The position numbers were made by a program, and so were the translations under genes. Shown one piece after another: positions 38,817 to 47,846 of a DNA stretch of 64,000 nt. This stretch comes from Caldilineaceae bacterium. GTDB taxonomy: Bacteria; Chloroflexota; Anaerolineae; Caldilineales; Caldilineaceae. The notes under the pieces are model-generated. The model was not told the DNA's origin. It made no database searches and worked only from the letters and a program-made list of their open reading frames with translations. Position 1 is the first letter of the stretch, and every line of letters begins with the position of its first letter. The DNA lies in NCBI GenBank assembly GCA_019637645.1, contig JAHBVH010000040.1, positions 16,117 through 80,116 on the forward strand, written 5' to 3'.

Positions 38817-38845
38817 ATGACAGCCCCGCCAGCGCCTGGTATACT
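38817..38845 (+). promoter_or_regulatory. Promoter candidate for the urt operon
   Basis: A -35-like ATGACA, a 17-base spacer and TATACT preceded by TGG, giving an extended -10 (TGGTATACT). The same TGGTATACT occurs at 59155-59163. Confidence 0.55.
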
Positions 38846-38932
38846 AGGGACATGCGATGTTGAGTTGGGGAGCGCAACATTGCAGACTGGTTCCTCCTTT
38901 GGTTCTTCTTGACATACCTCTGGATTTCTTCA

Positions 38933-39011
38933 GAACAGTCCACGGTTCATGGCAGACCGTGGACTGTTCGCGTCTGGGGACTGTTCGCGTCTGGGGACTG
39001 TTCGCGTCTGG
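38933..39011. repeat. Hairpin plus triple 17-bp tandem repeat
   Basis: GAACAGTCCACGGT (38933-38946) pairs with ACCGTGGACTGTTC (38957-38970). The right arm is also the start of a 17-mer, GGACTGTTCGCGTCTGG, repeated exactly three times at 38961-38977, 38978-38994 and 38995-39011. Whatever its role, copy number here could change by slippage. Confidence 0.85.
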
Positions 39012-39373
39012 CGCGCATCCAGAACAGCGTTTGTACTAAATGGAGCAAAGACGCACTTTACCCAGTTCCCGCTCTAGATTTATTGTGCATATTGCATATG
39101 GAACAGGTAAACAAAAGTGATTATGCTGTGAAATGCAGCAAGTGAGTGCGTGTCATTGCTGTGCAATTCTGTCCCATTCAGGCCTGAAAATTGATGAATT
39201 GCTGGTAGAGCCGGTGCTGTCTCTGCCCCACTAGAGGATTTGCTCACCCTTGTTGTCCAACCACTATTCAGATTAAGCGGTCAAGCGCAAGTGCAATCGC
39301 ATTGACGGCTGTTTAGTGTTTTGCAACAAACAATCGGTAAACCCAAAGCCAGTTACAGGAGAGAATAATCGTT

Positions 39374-40717
39374 ATGAGTTCGTTGCGAAAGTATCAGACT
39401 TCGCCAGCACCACGTTTGTCGAACAAAGGCAAACAACCTTCTGTTATCCTATTTTGCCTGCTCATTCTGTCGTTATTGCTCAGTGCCTGTGCACCAGCGG
39501 CAGCACCTAGTGCACCAGCCCCCGCTGCAGAAGCAACGGCAACGACGCCAGCCACGGAAGAAGCAGCCGCCCCTGAAGGGGACACCATCAAAGTTGGCAT
39601 TTTACACTCTTTGAGCGGGACCATGTCGATCAGCGAAGTCTCGGTCAAGGATGCAACACTCCTGGCCATTGAAGAGATCAACGCCGCTGGTGGCATCATG
39701 GGCAAACAAATCGAGCCCATTATTGAAGATGGGGCCAGCGATTGGCCGACCTTTGCCGAAAAGGCCCGCAAGCTGATCCAACAAGACCAGGTCGCGGTTG
39801 TCTTTGGTTGCTGGACGAGCGCCAGCCGCAAAGCCGTGTTGCCGGTCTTTGAAGAATTAAATGGGTTGCTCTTCTACCCCGTACAATATGAAGGGTTGGA
39901 ATCCTCCCCGAATATTTTCTACACCGGTGCTGAACCGACCCAACAGATTATCCCTGGGGTTGACTTTTTGATCAACGAACTAGGTGCGAAGAAGATTTAC
40001 TTGCTCGGTTCAGATTATGTCTTCCCCCGCACGGCCAACCTGATCATCAAGGCGCAGTTGGCAGCCGCGGGCGTTGAGCTCGCTGGTGAAGAATATGTCC
40101 CGTTGGGTGGCACAGAATTCAGCACGATTATCAGCAAGATCCAAGAAGCTGCCCCCGATGCCATCTTCAACACCTTGAATGGTGACAGCAACGTGGCCTT
40201 CTTCAAGCAATTTAAGGATGCGGGCTATACCCCAGAAACACTGCCTGTCATCTCTGTGAGCGTGGCAGAAGAAGAAGTTCGCGGGATTGGGGCCGAGAAT
40301 ATTGCCGGCCACTACACCGCCTGGAACTACTATCAGACCACCGATACACCAGAAAACGAAAAGTTTGTGGCGGCCTACAAAGCAGCCTACGGTGACGATC
40401 GCGTGACGGCAGACCCGATTGAAGCCGGTTACTTTGGTGTCTATGTTTGGAAGGCTTTGGTCGAGGCAGCTGGCTCAACGGATGTAGCAGCAGTGACCGC
40501 GGCAGCCGATGCCAGCGAAATTGAAATTGCCGCCCCCGGTGGTCCGATCAAGGTTGATGGCGAATCCCAACACATGTACAAGACCGTCCGGATTGGGCAA
40601 ATTGGCGAAGATGGCCTCATCACCGAAGTTTGGGCGAGCGATGGGCCCGTGAAGCCGGATCCCTTCCTGCGGGCGATTCCGTGGGCCGAAGGTCTGGCGG
40701 AACGCGCCACACAATAG
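39374..40717 (+). CDS. urtA: Urea ABC transporter substrate-binding lipoprotein
   Basis: A 447-residue binding protein. The long signal region ends at the lipobox LSAC with Cys39, then an Ala/Pro/Thr-rich linker to about 75. The mature domain begins [20 protein letters not shown], with [40 protein letters not shown] and [20 protein letters not shown], all specific to UrtA/FmdD-type urea and short-chain amide binders. AGGAGA precedes the ATG. Downstream urtBCDE and nearby urease support urea uptake. Confidence 0.95.
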   Translation: MSSLRKYQTSPAPRLSNKGKQPSVILFCLLILSLLLSACAPAAAPSAPAPAAEATATTPATEEAAAPEGDTIKVGILHSLSGTMSISEVSVKDATLLAIEEINAAGGIMGKQIEPIIEDGASDWPTFAEKARKLIQQDQVAVVFGCWTSASRKAVLPVFEELNGLLFYPVQYEGLESSPNIFYTGAEPTQQIIPGVDFLINELGAKKIYLLGSDYVFPRTANLIIKAQLAAAGVELAGEEYVPLGGTEFSTIISKIQEAAPDAIFNTLNGDSNVAFFKQFKDAGYTPETLPVISVSVAEEEVRGIGAENIAGHYTAWNYYQTTDTPENEKFVAAYKAAYGDDRVTADPIEAGYFGVYVWKALVEAAGSTDVAAVTAAADASEIEIAAPGGPIKVDGESQHMYKTVRIGQIGEDGLITEVWASDGPVKPDPFLRAIPWAEGLAERATQ

Positions 40718-40769
40718 CACCCGCTCCAGAAGATCAACAAATGTAGGCGCTACCTACACGGCTTGTTTG

Positions 40770-40816
40770 CCAATCTAGACCTGACAGGTTTTGAAAGCCC
40801 GACAGGTCTAGATTGG
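40770..40816. repeat. Interspersed hairpin after urtA
   Basis: CCAATCTAGACCTGACAGG pairs with the reverse complement in CCCGACAGGTCTAGATTGG around a TTTTGAAAG centre. It is the longest member of the dispersed family here, with a stem of about 20 bp. Confidence 0.8.
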
Positions 40817-40947
40817 CCTAAGTTCTACATTTGAATTACTTGCACGAGCGGAGCGGGCAACCCACCAAGGTCACCGCCGCCAAGGCAAGCGATGTGTTCG
40901 CTCTACTGTTTGTGCCAAATGGTAGGCAAGGGAATTGAACTGGATGC

Positions 40948-41039
40948 AAATGGGTGTATCCACAGCATGTGTTTGTTCTGGGCACATCTGATGATCCACT
41001 ACATCAGCAAAACAAACACAGCAGTAAATACACCCATTT
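40948..41039. repeat. Long nested inverted repeat
   Basis: Outer arms AAATGGGTGTAT (40948-40959) and ATACACCCATTT (41028-41039), middle arms TGTGTTTGTT (40968-40977) and AACAAACACA (41011-41020), inner CTGATG/CATCAG. The 92-nt element could fold into one long interrupted hairpin. It may be a degenerate miniature mobile element or a structured RNA. Confidence 0.7.
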
Positions 41040-41122
41040 CATCATACCAAAAAGTGTCGACTCCGGCAATGCAGGGCAATCGCGAACATTAAAAAGGCGG
41101 GATTACCTCCTTAATGAGCAGC

Positions 41123-41169
41123 AAAAAGCGCCCATAGGCACTTCGGCTGGAGCGCCTATGGGCGCTTTT
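41123..41169 (+). terminator. Terminator-like hairpin downstream of urtA
   Basis: AAAAAGCGCCCATAGGC and GCGCCTATGGGCGCTTTT form a stem of about 15 bp with a T-run. It lies 400 bp after urtA and 185 bp before urtB, so it is either an intra-operon attenuator or the true end of the urtA transcript. Confidence 0.75.
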
Positions 41170-41354
41170 CGCAGCCAGCAAGTTCCGGCTGCCATCACGA
41201 AGTTCGCGATGACCCTGTTGGCAATATTTCTTAGGTGAATTTGGTTCAACGTTGCGACCAACCATTACTACCGTAGCCGCAAGCGGTACGCTTACGGTTC
41301 TACGCAGAGAGGGAGGCGCAGCTTGGGCTGGTTACCAACGACGAGTAACTATCT

Positions 41355-42251
41355 ATGGATGCCATCATTTTACAAGCCTTTAACGGATTGAGCCTAGGCT
41401 CAATCCTATTGCTCGTTTCTTTGGGATTGGCGCTGGCCTTTGGCCTCATGCGGGTCATCAACATGGCTCACGGCGAATTTATTATGATTGGGGCCTACGT
41501 CGCCTATCTATTCCAACAGACTACCGCGCCATACCTAGGCGGCGTCGAGCCAGGGATTTGGTTTATCTTAGCCATCCCCGCGGCCTTTGTGATCGCTGCG
41601 GCCTTAGGTGCCTTAATGGAAGTAACCTTGATCCGCCATCTCTATGGTCGTCCGCTCGATACCCTATTAGCAACTTGGGGCGTCGGGTTGATCCTCCAAC
41701 AAGCAGCGCGCAGCATCTTTGGTGCGCCCAATGTCAATGTCAGCAGCCCGATTTGGCTCTCGGGCGGGGTAGACATTGGAGCGCGGCTCTTGTTGCCCTA
41801 CAAGCGCATCTTCATTATCGCCCTTGTGATTCTGGTCGTCGTTGCCGTCTATCTCTATCTCTATCGCACCGTAAGTGGCCGGCGGTTACGTGCCGTGATG
41901 CAAAATCGCGAGATGGCTTCTTGCTTGGGTGTGCGCTCACGGTTGGTCGATGCCAGCACCTTTGCCCTAGGCACCGGCCTAGCCGGGGTAGCAGGGGTGG
42001 CACTGACCCAAATTGGCTCCATTGGTCCAGCGCTAGGCACTTTTTATATTGTCGATGCGTTTATGGTCGTCGTGCTTGGCGGCGTTGGTCGCTTGCCGGG
42101 TACGATCCTAGCGGCACTCCTGATCGGCATCGCCAACACGGTTCTAGAATTGGGGACGAGTGCCACCGTTGGCAAGGTGTTGGTGCTGCTGCTGATTATC
42201 GCCTTCTTACAGTGGAAACCATCGGGGCTGGCCACCTTGCAAACACGTTAA
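41355..42251 (+). CDS. urtB: Urea ABC transporter permease (first)
   Basis: A 298-residue LivH-like permease with about eight helices. Blocks include [40 protein letters not shown], a [20 protein letters not shown] segment typical of UrtB, and [20 protein letters not shown]. The coupling loop and C-terminus fit the branched-chain amino acid/urea family. No strong ribosome site precedes the ATG. It is followed 121 bp later by urtC. Confidence 0.94.
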   Translation: MDAIILQAFNGLSLGSILLLVSLGLALAFGLMRVINMAHGEFIMIGAYVAYLFQQTTAPYLGGVEPGIWFILAIPAAFVIAAALGALMEVTLIRHLYGRPLDTLLATWGVGLILQQAARSIFGAPNVNVSSPIWLSGGVDIGARLLLPYKRIFIIALVILVVVAVYLYLYRTVSGRRLRAVMQNREMASCLGVRSRLVDASTFALGTGLAGVAGVALTQIGSIGPALGTFYIVDAFMVVVLGGVGRLPGTILAALLIGIANTVLELGTSATVGKVLVLLLIIAFLQWKPSGLATLQTR

Positions 42252-42372
42252 GCAACAGAATCGGGTAACGTTGTCAGCCAGCCAACTGGTTATCGATCAC
42301 GTTGCGTTGCCGCGTGACCGATAGGCAATGCCGCTGGGTGACAAAATCATTACCGCAGGGTAGAGAGTGACC

Positions 42373-43575
42373 ATGAATAATCGCGGAATCAATTATTATG
42401 TACTCCTAGTGTTACAGTGGATCCCCTTTGTGCTATTGATCGGTGGCCTCCTCCTCGCGCCGCAATATCTAGAGCCTTTTCGCCTCAACCAGCTTGGCAA
42501 ATTTCTCACCTATGCGATCATTGCCATTGGGCTTGATCTCATTTGGGGCTACAGCGGCATGATGAGCTTGGGTCAAGGCTTATTCTTTGGCTTGGGGGCC
42601 TATGGCTTTGCCATGTATCTGAAACTACAGGCGTCGGGCGGCAAATTGCCCGATTTCATGTTTTGGAGCGGGCTCGAAAGCCTACCCTGGTTTTGGGTAC
42701 CCTTCCAAAACCCGATCTTTGCGGTGCTGGCCGCGTTGGTGGTGCCCGCGATCATTGCCGGTGTGTTGGGTTATTTGGTCTTTCGGAGTCGTGTCCAGGG
42801 GGTCTATTTCTCCATCATTACCCAAGCCCTCACCCTGCTGACCAGCATCTGGTTCATTGGTCAACAAGCCTACACTGGTGGTACCAATGGGATTACCAAC
42901 CTGGGTAGCGCGCAACTCTTTGGCAAATCACTCCTTTCAGCCGAAGTACAGACTGGCTTCTATATTGCCACGGTGGTCTGCCTTGCGCTGGTCTATTTGA
43001 TTGCCACACGCATTACCAATTCCCGATTCGGCCGCATGTTGATCGCCTTGCGTGACAATGAAGCGCGCGTGCGTTTTCTAGGCTATAATCCGGTTATGCT
43101 CAAAACGCTGATGTTTGTCACCTCAGCGGTCTTTGCAGCGCTTGCGGGGGTTTTATTTGTCCCACAGGTCGGCATTATTTCGCCATCCAGCATGGGCGTG
43201 GTACCATCCATTGAAATGGTGATCTGGGTGGCCGTTGGCGGGCGCGGCACGCTCTTTGGGGCGATCATTGGCGCACTCGTGGTCAGCTACGCTCGTAGCT
43301 TTTTCAGCGAAGCATACCCAGAGATTTGGCAATACTTTCTCGGGCTGCTCTTTGTGATCAGTGTCCTCTTTTTCAAATCCGGCATTGTCGGCACGCTTTT
43401 GATTGGCTTCAATCGCCTGCGCGTCATGCTTTCAGGAGAACCGTTAGAAATGTCTGAACACGGACTTTCTTTCTATCGTACCGCCGAGCCAGCCCCACCG
43501 GCCAAGTCTACAGCCGCAACCACCGATTCACAGCGGACTGAGCAGGTGCCATCCGCAGCAGAAGGAGGCTCCTAA
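42373..43575 (+). CDS. urtC: Urea ABC transporter permease (second)
   Basis: A 400-residue LivM-like permease. Marks are [50 protein letters not shown] and [20 protein letters not shown]. The long N-terminal segment and the insertion [20 protein letters not shown] are characteristic of UrtC rather than amino-acid permeases. Start at ATG 42373 (GAGAG upstream), with GTG 42367 as an alternative. Its stop shares a base with the urtD start. Confidence 0.94.
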   Translation: MNNRGINYYVLLVLQWIPFVLLIGGLLLAPQYLEPFRLNQLGKFLTYAIIAIGLDLIWGYSGMMSLGQGLFFGLGAYGFAMYLKLQASGGKLPDFMFWSGLESLPWFWVPFQNPIFAVLAALVVPAIIAGVLGYLVFRSRVQGVYFSIITQALTLLTSIWFIGQQAYTGGTNGITNLGSAQLFGKSLLSAEVQTGFYIATVVCLALVYLIATRITNSRFGRMLIALRDNEARVRFLGYNPVMLKTLMFVTSAVFAALAGVLFVPQVGIISPSSMGVVPSIEMVIWVAVGGRGTLFGAIIGALVVSYARSFFSEAYPEIWQYFLGLLFVISVLFFKSGIVGTLLIGFNRLRVMLSGEPLEMSEHGLSFYRTAEPAPPAKSTAATTDSQRTEQVPSAAEGGS

Positions 43576-44384
43576 TGGCTGGCGGAACTGCTAACGGCGT
43601 TTTGGTGGGGAATATGCCGAATGGCATGGCTACCCATGAAAAAATCATTGATGTGAGCGGGGTCACCGTCAGCTTTGACGGCTTTAAAGCCCTCAATGAT
43701 TTGAATTTTGCCATGCAGCGCGGGGAGTTGCGCTTTATCATCGGCCCCAATGGCGCTGGCAAAACCACCCTCTTGGACGTGATGACGGGCAAGACACGCC
43801 CACAGCAAGGCACAGTCACCTTTGATGGCAACGTGAATGTGCTGCGCGCCGCGGAACATGAGCTCGTACGCCACGGGATTGGGCGCAAATTTCAAACCCC
43901 CACAGTCTTTGCCCCCCTGACCGTCTACGAAAATCTGGAAGCTGCCGCTGGTTTTAATGACGGCGTCTTTCACCTCTTTTCTAACTTAGCCGAACCACTA
44001 CCCAACCAGATCGATGAGATGCTTCGCCTCATTGGGCTGTGGGAACGGGCCTATGTGCGGGCCGGAATTTTGTCCCATGGCGAAAAGCAATGGCTGGAGA
44101 TCGGCATGCTGCTCATGCAGAATCCCAAGTTACTGCTGCTCGATGAACCAGTTGCGGGCATGACGCGCCAAGAGCGCAATCGCACCGGCGAATTGTTGCG
44201 GGCGATCGCGCAGCGCTGCTCTATCTTGGTGGTTGAACACGATATGGAATTTGTGCGCAACTATGCGAGCACTGTCTCCGTGCTCCACCTGGGCCATCTG
44301 CTCACCGAGGGGCCCGTCGATCAGGTGCAAAGCGACCCGCAAGTCATCGAAGTCTATATTGGTCGCAGCCGCTCTCATGCATAG
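43575..44384 (+). CDS. urtD: Urea ABC transporter ATPase UrtD
   Basis: A 269-residue LivG-like ATPase. Walker A is FIIGPNGAGKTTLLDVMTGK, followed by GIGRKFQTPTVFAPLTVYEN (the Q-loop), the signature-equivalent LSHGEKQWLEIGMLLMQNPK, Walker B LLLLDEPVAGMT and SILVVEHDMEFVRNYAS. The LSHGEKQWLEI form of the signature is typical of UrtD. GAAGGAGG sits just upstream of the ATG that overlaps the urtC stop (TAATG). Confidence 0.95.
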   Translation: MAGGTANGVLVGNMPNGMATHEKIIDVSGVTVSFDGFKALNDLNFAMQRGELRFIIGPNGAGKTTLLDVMTGKTRPQQGTVTFDGNVNVLRAAEHELVRHGIGRKFQTPTVFAPLTVYENLEAAAGFNDGVFHLFSNLAEPLPNQIDEMLRLIGLWERAYVRAGILSHGEKQWLEIGMLLMQNPKLLLLDEPVAGMTRQERNRTGELLRAIAQRCSILVVEHDMEFVRNYASTVSVLHLGHLLTEGPVDQVQSDPQVIEVYIGRSRSHA

Positions 44385-44501
44385 AGCCTGTTTAACCGAC
44401 AGCAAAGCCACAAGACGCCCATTGGCTGCTTCGTCAACCGTCAATGGACGCGGCAGGCGAGGCTCAGCCAAACGAATCGTTATTTCCAGAAAGTATAATC
44501 C

Positions 44502-45203
44502 ATGTTAGCGATCAAAGATGCTGCTGTGAATTATGGGGAAAGCAGAATCCTGCGCGATGTGAACCTGCAGGTGCCCGCGGGACAGGTCATCTGCCTGATG
44601 GGTCGCAATGGCGTTGGCAAGACCACTTTGATGAAAAGTGTGATGGGCTTGTTGAAGCTCCGCCGTGGGGCCATGAGCTTTGAAGGCGAGAATATCACCA
44701 ACTGGGCAACCAGCCAACGGGCACGGGCCGGTTTTGGCTATGTCCCCCAAGGGCGCGGGATCTTCCCCTACCTCACGGTCTATGAGAATCTCCTCATGGG
44801 CTTTGAAGCCGTGCCAGCGGGTACGGTCGATCAAGAAGCCATTGAAGAAGTCTACGCCATCTTTCCGGTGCTCAAAGAGATGCGCAAGCGTGTAGCTGGC
44901 ACCCTCAGCGGTGGTCAGCAACAGCAGCTGGCCTTTGGCCGTGTCCTTGTCCGCCGCCCCAAGTTGCTCCTCCTCGACGAGCCGACCGAAGGGATTCAAC
45001 CTTCGATCATGTTGGAAATTGAGAATGTGATCCACAACTTGCGGGAGCAGGGGAAGATGTCGATCTTGTTGGTCGAACAATTCCTCGATTTTGCCCTCAG
45101 TGTGGGTAGCTATTTCTACATGATGGAGACTGGCCGCATTGTCATGGAAGGGGGGACCAACACCTTTGATCCCAACCTAGCCAAGGAATATTTAGCGGTC
45201 TAG
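44502..45203 (+). CDS. urtE: Urea ABC transporter ATPase UrtE
   Basis: A 233-residue LivF-like ATPase. Walker A is LMGRNGVGKTTLMKSVMGLL, the Q-loop is FGYVPQGRGIFPYLTVYENL, the signature is LSGGQQQQLAFGRVLVRRPK and Walker B is LLLLDEPTEGIQPSI. The EPTEGIQPS form is characteristic of UrtE. It is separated from urtD by 117 bp without a gene. It ends the urt operon. Confidence 0.95.
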   Translation: MLAIKDAAVNYGESRILRDVNLQVPAGQVICLMGRNGVGKTTLMKSVMGLLKLRRGAMSFEGENITNWATSQRARAGFGYVPQGRGIFPYLTVYENLLMGFEAVPAGTVDQEAIEEVYAIFPVLKEMRKRVAGTLSGGQQQQLAFGRVLVRRPKLLLLDEPTEGIQPSIMLEIENVIHNLREQGKMSILLVEQFLDFALSVGSYFYMMETGRIVMEGGTNTFDPNLAKEYLAV

Positions 45204-45224
45204 TCGGCTAGGCGTGCCATGTTT

Positions 45225-45256
45225 AGACCCGACAGGTTAACGTTGCTGTCAGGTCT
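45225..45256. repeat. Interspersed hairpin, urtE-ureG gap
   Basis: AGACCCGACAG and CTGTCAGGTCT arms (one mismatch) around GTTAACGTTG. Same family as the hairpin at 63800-63832. It ends 15 bases before the ureG start. Confidence 0.7.
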
Positions 45257-45271
45257 CTAGGAAAGAAGACC

Positions 45272-45958
45272 ATGCGTAGCGAAACCCAACGCGCCATTCG
45301 TATTGGTGTCGCTGGCCCAGTGGGCAGCGGCAAGACGGCCCTCGTTCACTGTCTGAGCCGTGAACTAGCGAGCCAATATAATATGGCCGTCGTCACCAAT
45401 GACATCTATACCAAAGAAGATGCCGAGTTCTTGATCCGCCAAGGCGTGCTAGAGCCTGCCCGTGTGCGGGGTGTCGAGACCGGCGGTTGCCCCCATAGTG
45501 CCATTCGCGACGACGCTTCGATGAATTTAGAAGCGGTTTGCGATCTCGAAGCGACCATCCCCGGGCTGGAGCTGATCCTGATGGAGAGTGGTGGCGATAA
45601 TATTGCCGCCTCGTTTAGCCCAGAGTTGGTCGATGTTTGGATCTATGTGCTAGATGTGGCCGCCGGGGATAAGATGCCCCGCAAAGGTGGCCCTGGCATT
45701 CTCCGCTCCGACTTGCTCCTGATCAACAAGATCGATCTTGCCCCCTATGTGGGCGCTTCGCTGGAACAAATGGAGCGGGATACCAACCGTGTCCGCCGTG
45801 ATCAGCCGTGGTTTTTTACCAACCTCAAAGATGGCACGGGCCTCCCCGCCGTGATCGAATGGATCGAAGGGCTGATCAACACCCCCATCCAAGCCCGTAC
45901 CGTCCTCTGGGATGGCCGTCTGCGCTTTGACAGCTTGGCCGACGCCACCTACGCCTAG
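45272..45958 (+). CDS. ureG: Urease accessory GTPase UreG
   Basis: A 228-residue SIMIBI-class GTPase that supplies nickel to urease through the UreD-UreF complex. The P-loop GPVGSGKTA spans residues 15-23, the Ni-binding Cys73-Pro-His75 lies in [19 protein letters not shown], and [17 protein letters not shown] and [13 protein letters not shown] give the G-domain motifs (switch and NKxD). AAAGAAG lies before the ATG. It is physically separated from ureF-D-A-B-C by the two transporter systems but follows urtE directly, so it is probably co-expressed with urea uptake. Confidence 0.96.
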   Translation: MRSETQRAIRIGVAGPVGSGKTALVHCLSRELASQYNMAVVTNDIYTKEDAEFLIRQGVLEPARVRGVETGGCPHSAIRDDASMNLEAVCDLEATIPGLELILMESGGDNIAASFSPELVDVWIYVLDVAAGDKMPRKGGPGILRSDLLLINKIDLAPYVGASLEQMERDTNRVRRDQPWFFTNLKDGTGLPAVIEWIEGLINTPIQARTVLWDGRLRFDSLADATYA

Positions 45959-46000
45959 TCTTCAGCCTCACCCCAATCTGTCCGTCTTTCTCTAACGAAG

Positions 46001-46029
46001 AGCTGTCAGGTTTTTCAAACCTGGCAGCT
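46001..46029. repeat. Interspersed hairpin after ureG
   Basis: AGCTGTCAGG and CCTGGCAGCT arms with a TTTTTCAAA loop. The T-run is on the loop side, so it is not a classic terminator. The rest of the 300-bp gap before the CBS gene shows no gene. Confidence 0.65.
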
Positions 46030-46258
46030 TTCATATTTACCCCGTTTATCCACCGCCCAGATTTCACTGGTCATCTGGCTAGTCTCATGACCCACCATGC
46101 GACTAGCCGTAAGTCTCGCTAGAGGACAGATCTCCTTTCTGCTGCTTCCTGCTACCCTATAAACAACAGAAAATGATGTTCGAGCCGCTTTGCAAAACAG
46201 CATGGGGAAACCCATATCGCTCTTTTACAAAGCAAGGGAAAGATGTGGAGGTGAAGCG

Positions 46259-46693
46259 ATGAACCGGCGGGAATTGGCAGTACACCATTGGATGACTTCG
46301 CCAGCACGCGTGGTTACAACACAGACATCGCTGCTGGACGCCTACCACTTTATGACAGAAAACGATATCCGGCGGGCGCCGGTTGTCGATCGACATAATG
46401 GGTTAGTGGGCATTTTAACCCTGAGCGATGTGCTGCGCACGATGCCGCTCTTTTTTCAACCCGCCGATCTGACAACCGATTTGTTACTCAATGATCAACT
46501 GGTCAACCAGGTGATGACAACTGACCCGATCACCATTGCCCCCGATGCTTCTGTACAAGATGCCGCTGAGCTTATGTTGGAATATCAGGTTAGTGGTCTC
46601 CCGGTTATCGAAGATGGACGCGTGGTGGGCATCATCACTGAATCTGACATCTTCCGATTGGTTGTCCGTCTTTGGAACGAAGTAGTGGCCTAG
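46259..46693 (+). CDS. Two-CBS-domain protein
   Basis: A 144-residue protein made only of a CBS pair: the first CBS covers about residues 11-62 (VHHWMTSPARVVTTQTSLLD, then LVGILTLSDVL), the second about 82-138 (VNQVMTTDPITIAPDASVQD, then VVGIITESDIFRLV). Such proteins sense adenine nucleotides or NAD(H) by binding them between the domains. The ATG at 46259 follows GGAGGTG at seven bases; an in-frame upstream extension is rejected. It lies 52 bp before the flavoprotein gene and leads the fermentation block, so an energy-sensing role there is possible. Confidence 0.9.
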   Translation: MNRRELAVHHWMTSPARVVTTQTSLLDAYHFMTENDIRRAPVVDRHNGLVGILTLSDVLRTMPLFFQPADLTTDLLLNDQLVNQVMTTDPITIAPDASVQDAAELMLEYQVSGLPVIEDGRVVGIITESDIFRLVVRLWNEVVA

Positions 46694-46745
46694 CCACCTT
46701 CGCCGTGTCCTACGTTCACAGTATTTACGTTGAGAGGATCGCGCT

Positions 46746-47669
46746 ATGACTGTTTATGATGTTGCGATTATTGGCGGTGGGCCTTCGGGCCTAGCGGCAG
46801 CGGCGTATACGGCAGGCTTTCAGCTTACCCCGATCTTGATCGCCCCCATGTTGGGCGGCAAAGCCAGCTATGAGTTCAAGCTAAATGGGCAGTATTATCC
46901 TACGCCGATTTGGGGGCTGGAGACGGTCCGGCTCTTTGAAAAGCATGTACAAAGCCAAATGATTGCGCACCAAACAGAAGAAGTCCACAAGGTACGCAAA
47001 GCAGAAAATGGCAACTTTATCGTTGAGCTGGAAAGCCAACAGATCGAAGCCCGGGCCGTGATCGTGGCCACCGGAGCCAAGCCCCAGCGCCTTTACGTAC
47101 CCGGTGAACAGGAATTCTGGGGGCGCGGCGTCAGCTTTTCGGCGCTCAGCCATGCCCCACTCTTCCGCGGGCGCGAGGTGGTTGTGATTGGGAATGGGGA
47201 ACGTACCCAAGTCGCGATTTTAAAGCTAGCCACGATTGCGAACCATGTCTATTGGCTGTCCACCACTACCCATGAAGCCACCGCAGCACGGCTACGCGAG
47301 TTTGAGGATCACCCCAAGGTGACACCCCTCTTTGGCTGGGAATTGCAACGGATTTTGGGCAACGATTGCGTCACCGCAATTGAGATCGCCACCGACTTCA
47401 CCACGCGTGAGGTCACGGTTGATGGGGTTTTTGTGGAACTCGGTCTCATTCCCAATGTGGAATTTCTGCGGGGTATGCTGCCCTTTAACCCGGAAACAGG
47501 GCATATTCCGGTCAACCAACACTGTGCGACCACTGTACCAGGGCTCTTTGCGGCAGGCGATGTGACCGATGTCTATGCCGAGCAGATCACCGTGGCGATT
47601 GGCGAAGGTGTCAAAGCCGCCATCAGCACATGGGACTATTTGGTGACTTTGCCCACGTTAGATCATTGA
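46746..47669 (+). CDS. Thioredoxin-reductase-like flavoprotein lacking the CxxC
   Basis: A 307-residue FAD/NAD(P)H oxidoreductase. The FAD motif is DVAIIGGGPSGLAAAAYTAG (5-24), the ATGAKPQRL block and the NAD(P) motif VVVIGNGERT (145-154) follow, and the C-terminal FAD motif is LFAAGDVTD. In thioredoxin reductases the region after GRGVS holds CATC; here it is S132-A-L-S135, so no disulfide chemistry is possible. This resembles the thioredoxin-reductase-fold ferredoxin-NAD(P) reductases, which also lack the cysteines. It precedes the pyruvate:ferredoxin oxidoreductase gene, making ferredoxin a plausible partner. This function is inferred. Confidence 0.85.
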   Translation: MTVYDVAIIGGGPSGLAAAAYTAGFQLTPILIAPMLGGKASYEFKLNGQYYPTPIWGLETVRLFEKHVQSQMIAHQTEEVHKVRKAENGNFIVELESQQIEARAVIVATGAKPQRLYVPGEQEFWGRGVSFSALSHAPLFRGREVVVIGNGERTQVAILKLATIANHVYWLSTTTHEATAARLREFEDHPKVTPLFGWELQRILGNDCVTAIEIATDFTTREVTVDGVFVELGLIPNVEFLRGMLPFNPETGHIPVNQHCATTVPGLFAAGDVTDVYAEQITVAIGEGVKAAISTWDYLVTLPTLDH

Positions 47670-47688
47670 CCTAGCACTGACGCAGCCT

Positions 47689-47801
47689 AGACCTGTCAGC
47701 GGCTTCAGCAAATCATCCGGTAACAAGCTGCCGCCGGGTCCATGCCCCGGCCAGCGCGATGACCGGTTGCCTTGCGAAAGCTTTGGAAAACCTGACAGGT
47801 C
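47689..47801. repeat. Split copy of the interspersed hairpin
   Basis: The left arm AGACCTGTCAG (47689-47699) and right arm CCTGACAGGTC (47791-47801) match the two halves of the common hairpin, but about 90 bases lie between them. The intervening DNA contains CCGCCGGG/CCCCGGCC and GATGACCGGT segments. It may be a copy interrupted by another small element. Confidence 0.6.
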
Positions 47802-47846
47802 GGGTAGCACCCACTCGACCACACCTGGTTCATGGGGAAAAATTGT

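Larger units (their letters stand above)
38722..39373. promoter_or_regulatory. Upstream region of the urt operon
   Basis: A 652-bp gap without a gene. In order it holds a 19-bp palindrome, a sigma-70-type promoter, a 14-bp-stem hairpin and a triple 17-bp tandem repeat, then about 360 bp with nothing recognised. If the promoter is real, the urtA leader is about 520 nt long. Confidence 0.6.
40718..41354. other. Gap between urtA and urtB with several structures
   Basis: 637 bp without a gene, unusually long inside a transporter operon. It contains an interspersed hairpin, a long nested inverted repeat and a terminator-like hairpin, listed separately. It probably lowers urtBCDE expression relative to the abundant binding protein. 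Confidence 0.6.

Noticed and set aside
38840..38905. Resemblance to a guanidine-I (ykkC) riboswitch upstream of urtA (CTAGGG, a hairpin, then GACTGGTTCC)
   Set aside because: The conserved ACGG and the downstream GGACAAAAGCCCGGG-type core are missing, and CTAGGG overlaps the likely -10 box, so it would not be fully transcribed.
38961..39011. CRISPR or integron attC site at the triple 17-mer
   Set aside because: The copies are contiguous with no spacers, and no integrase is nearby; it is a simple tandem repeat.
46746..47669. Annotation as thioredoxin reductase TrxB
   Set aside because: Both redox-active cysteines are serine at positions 132 and 135, so the disulfide reaction cannot occur.
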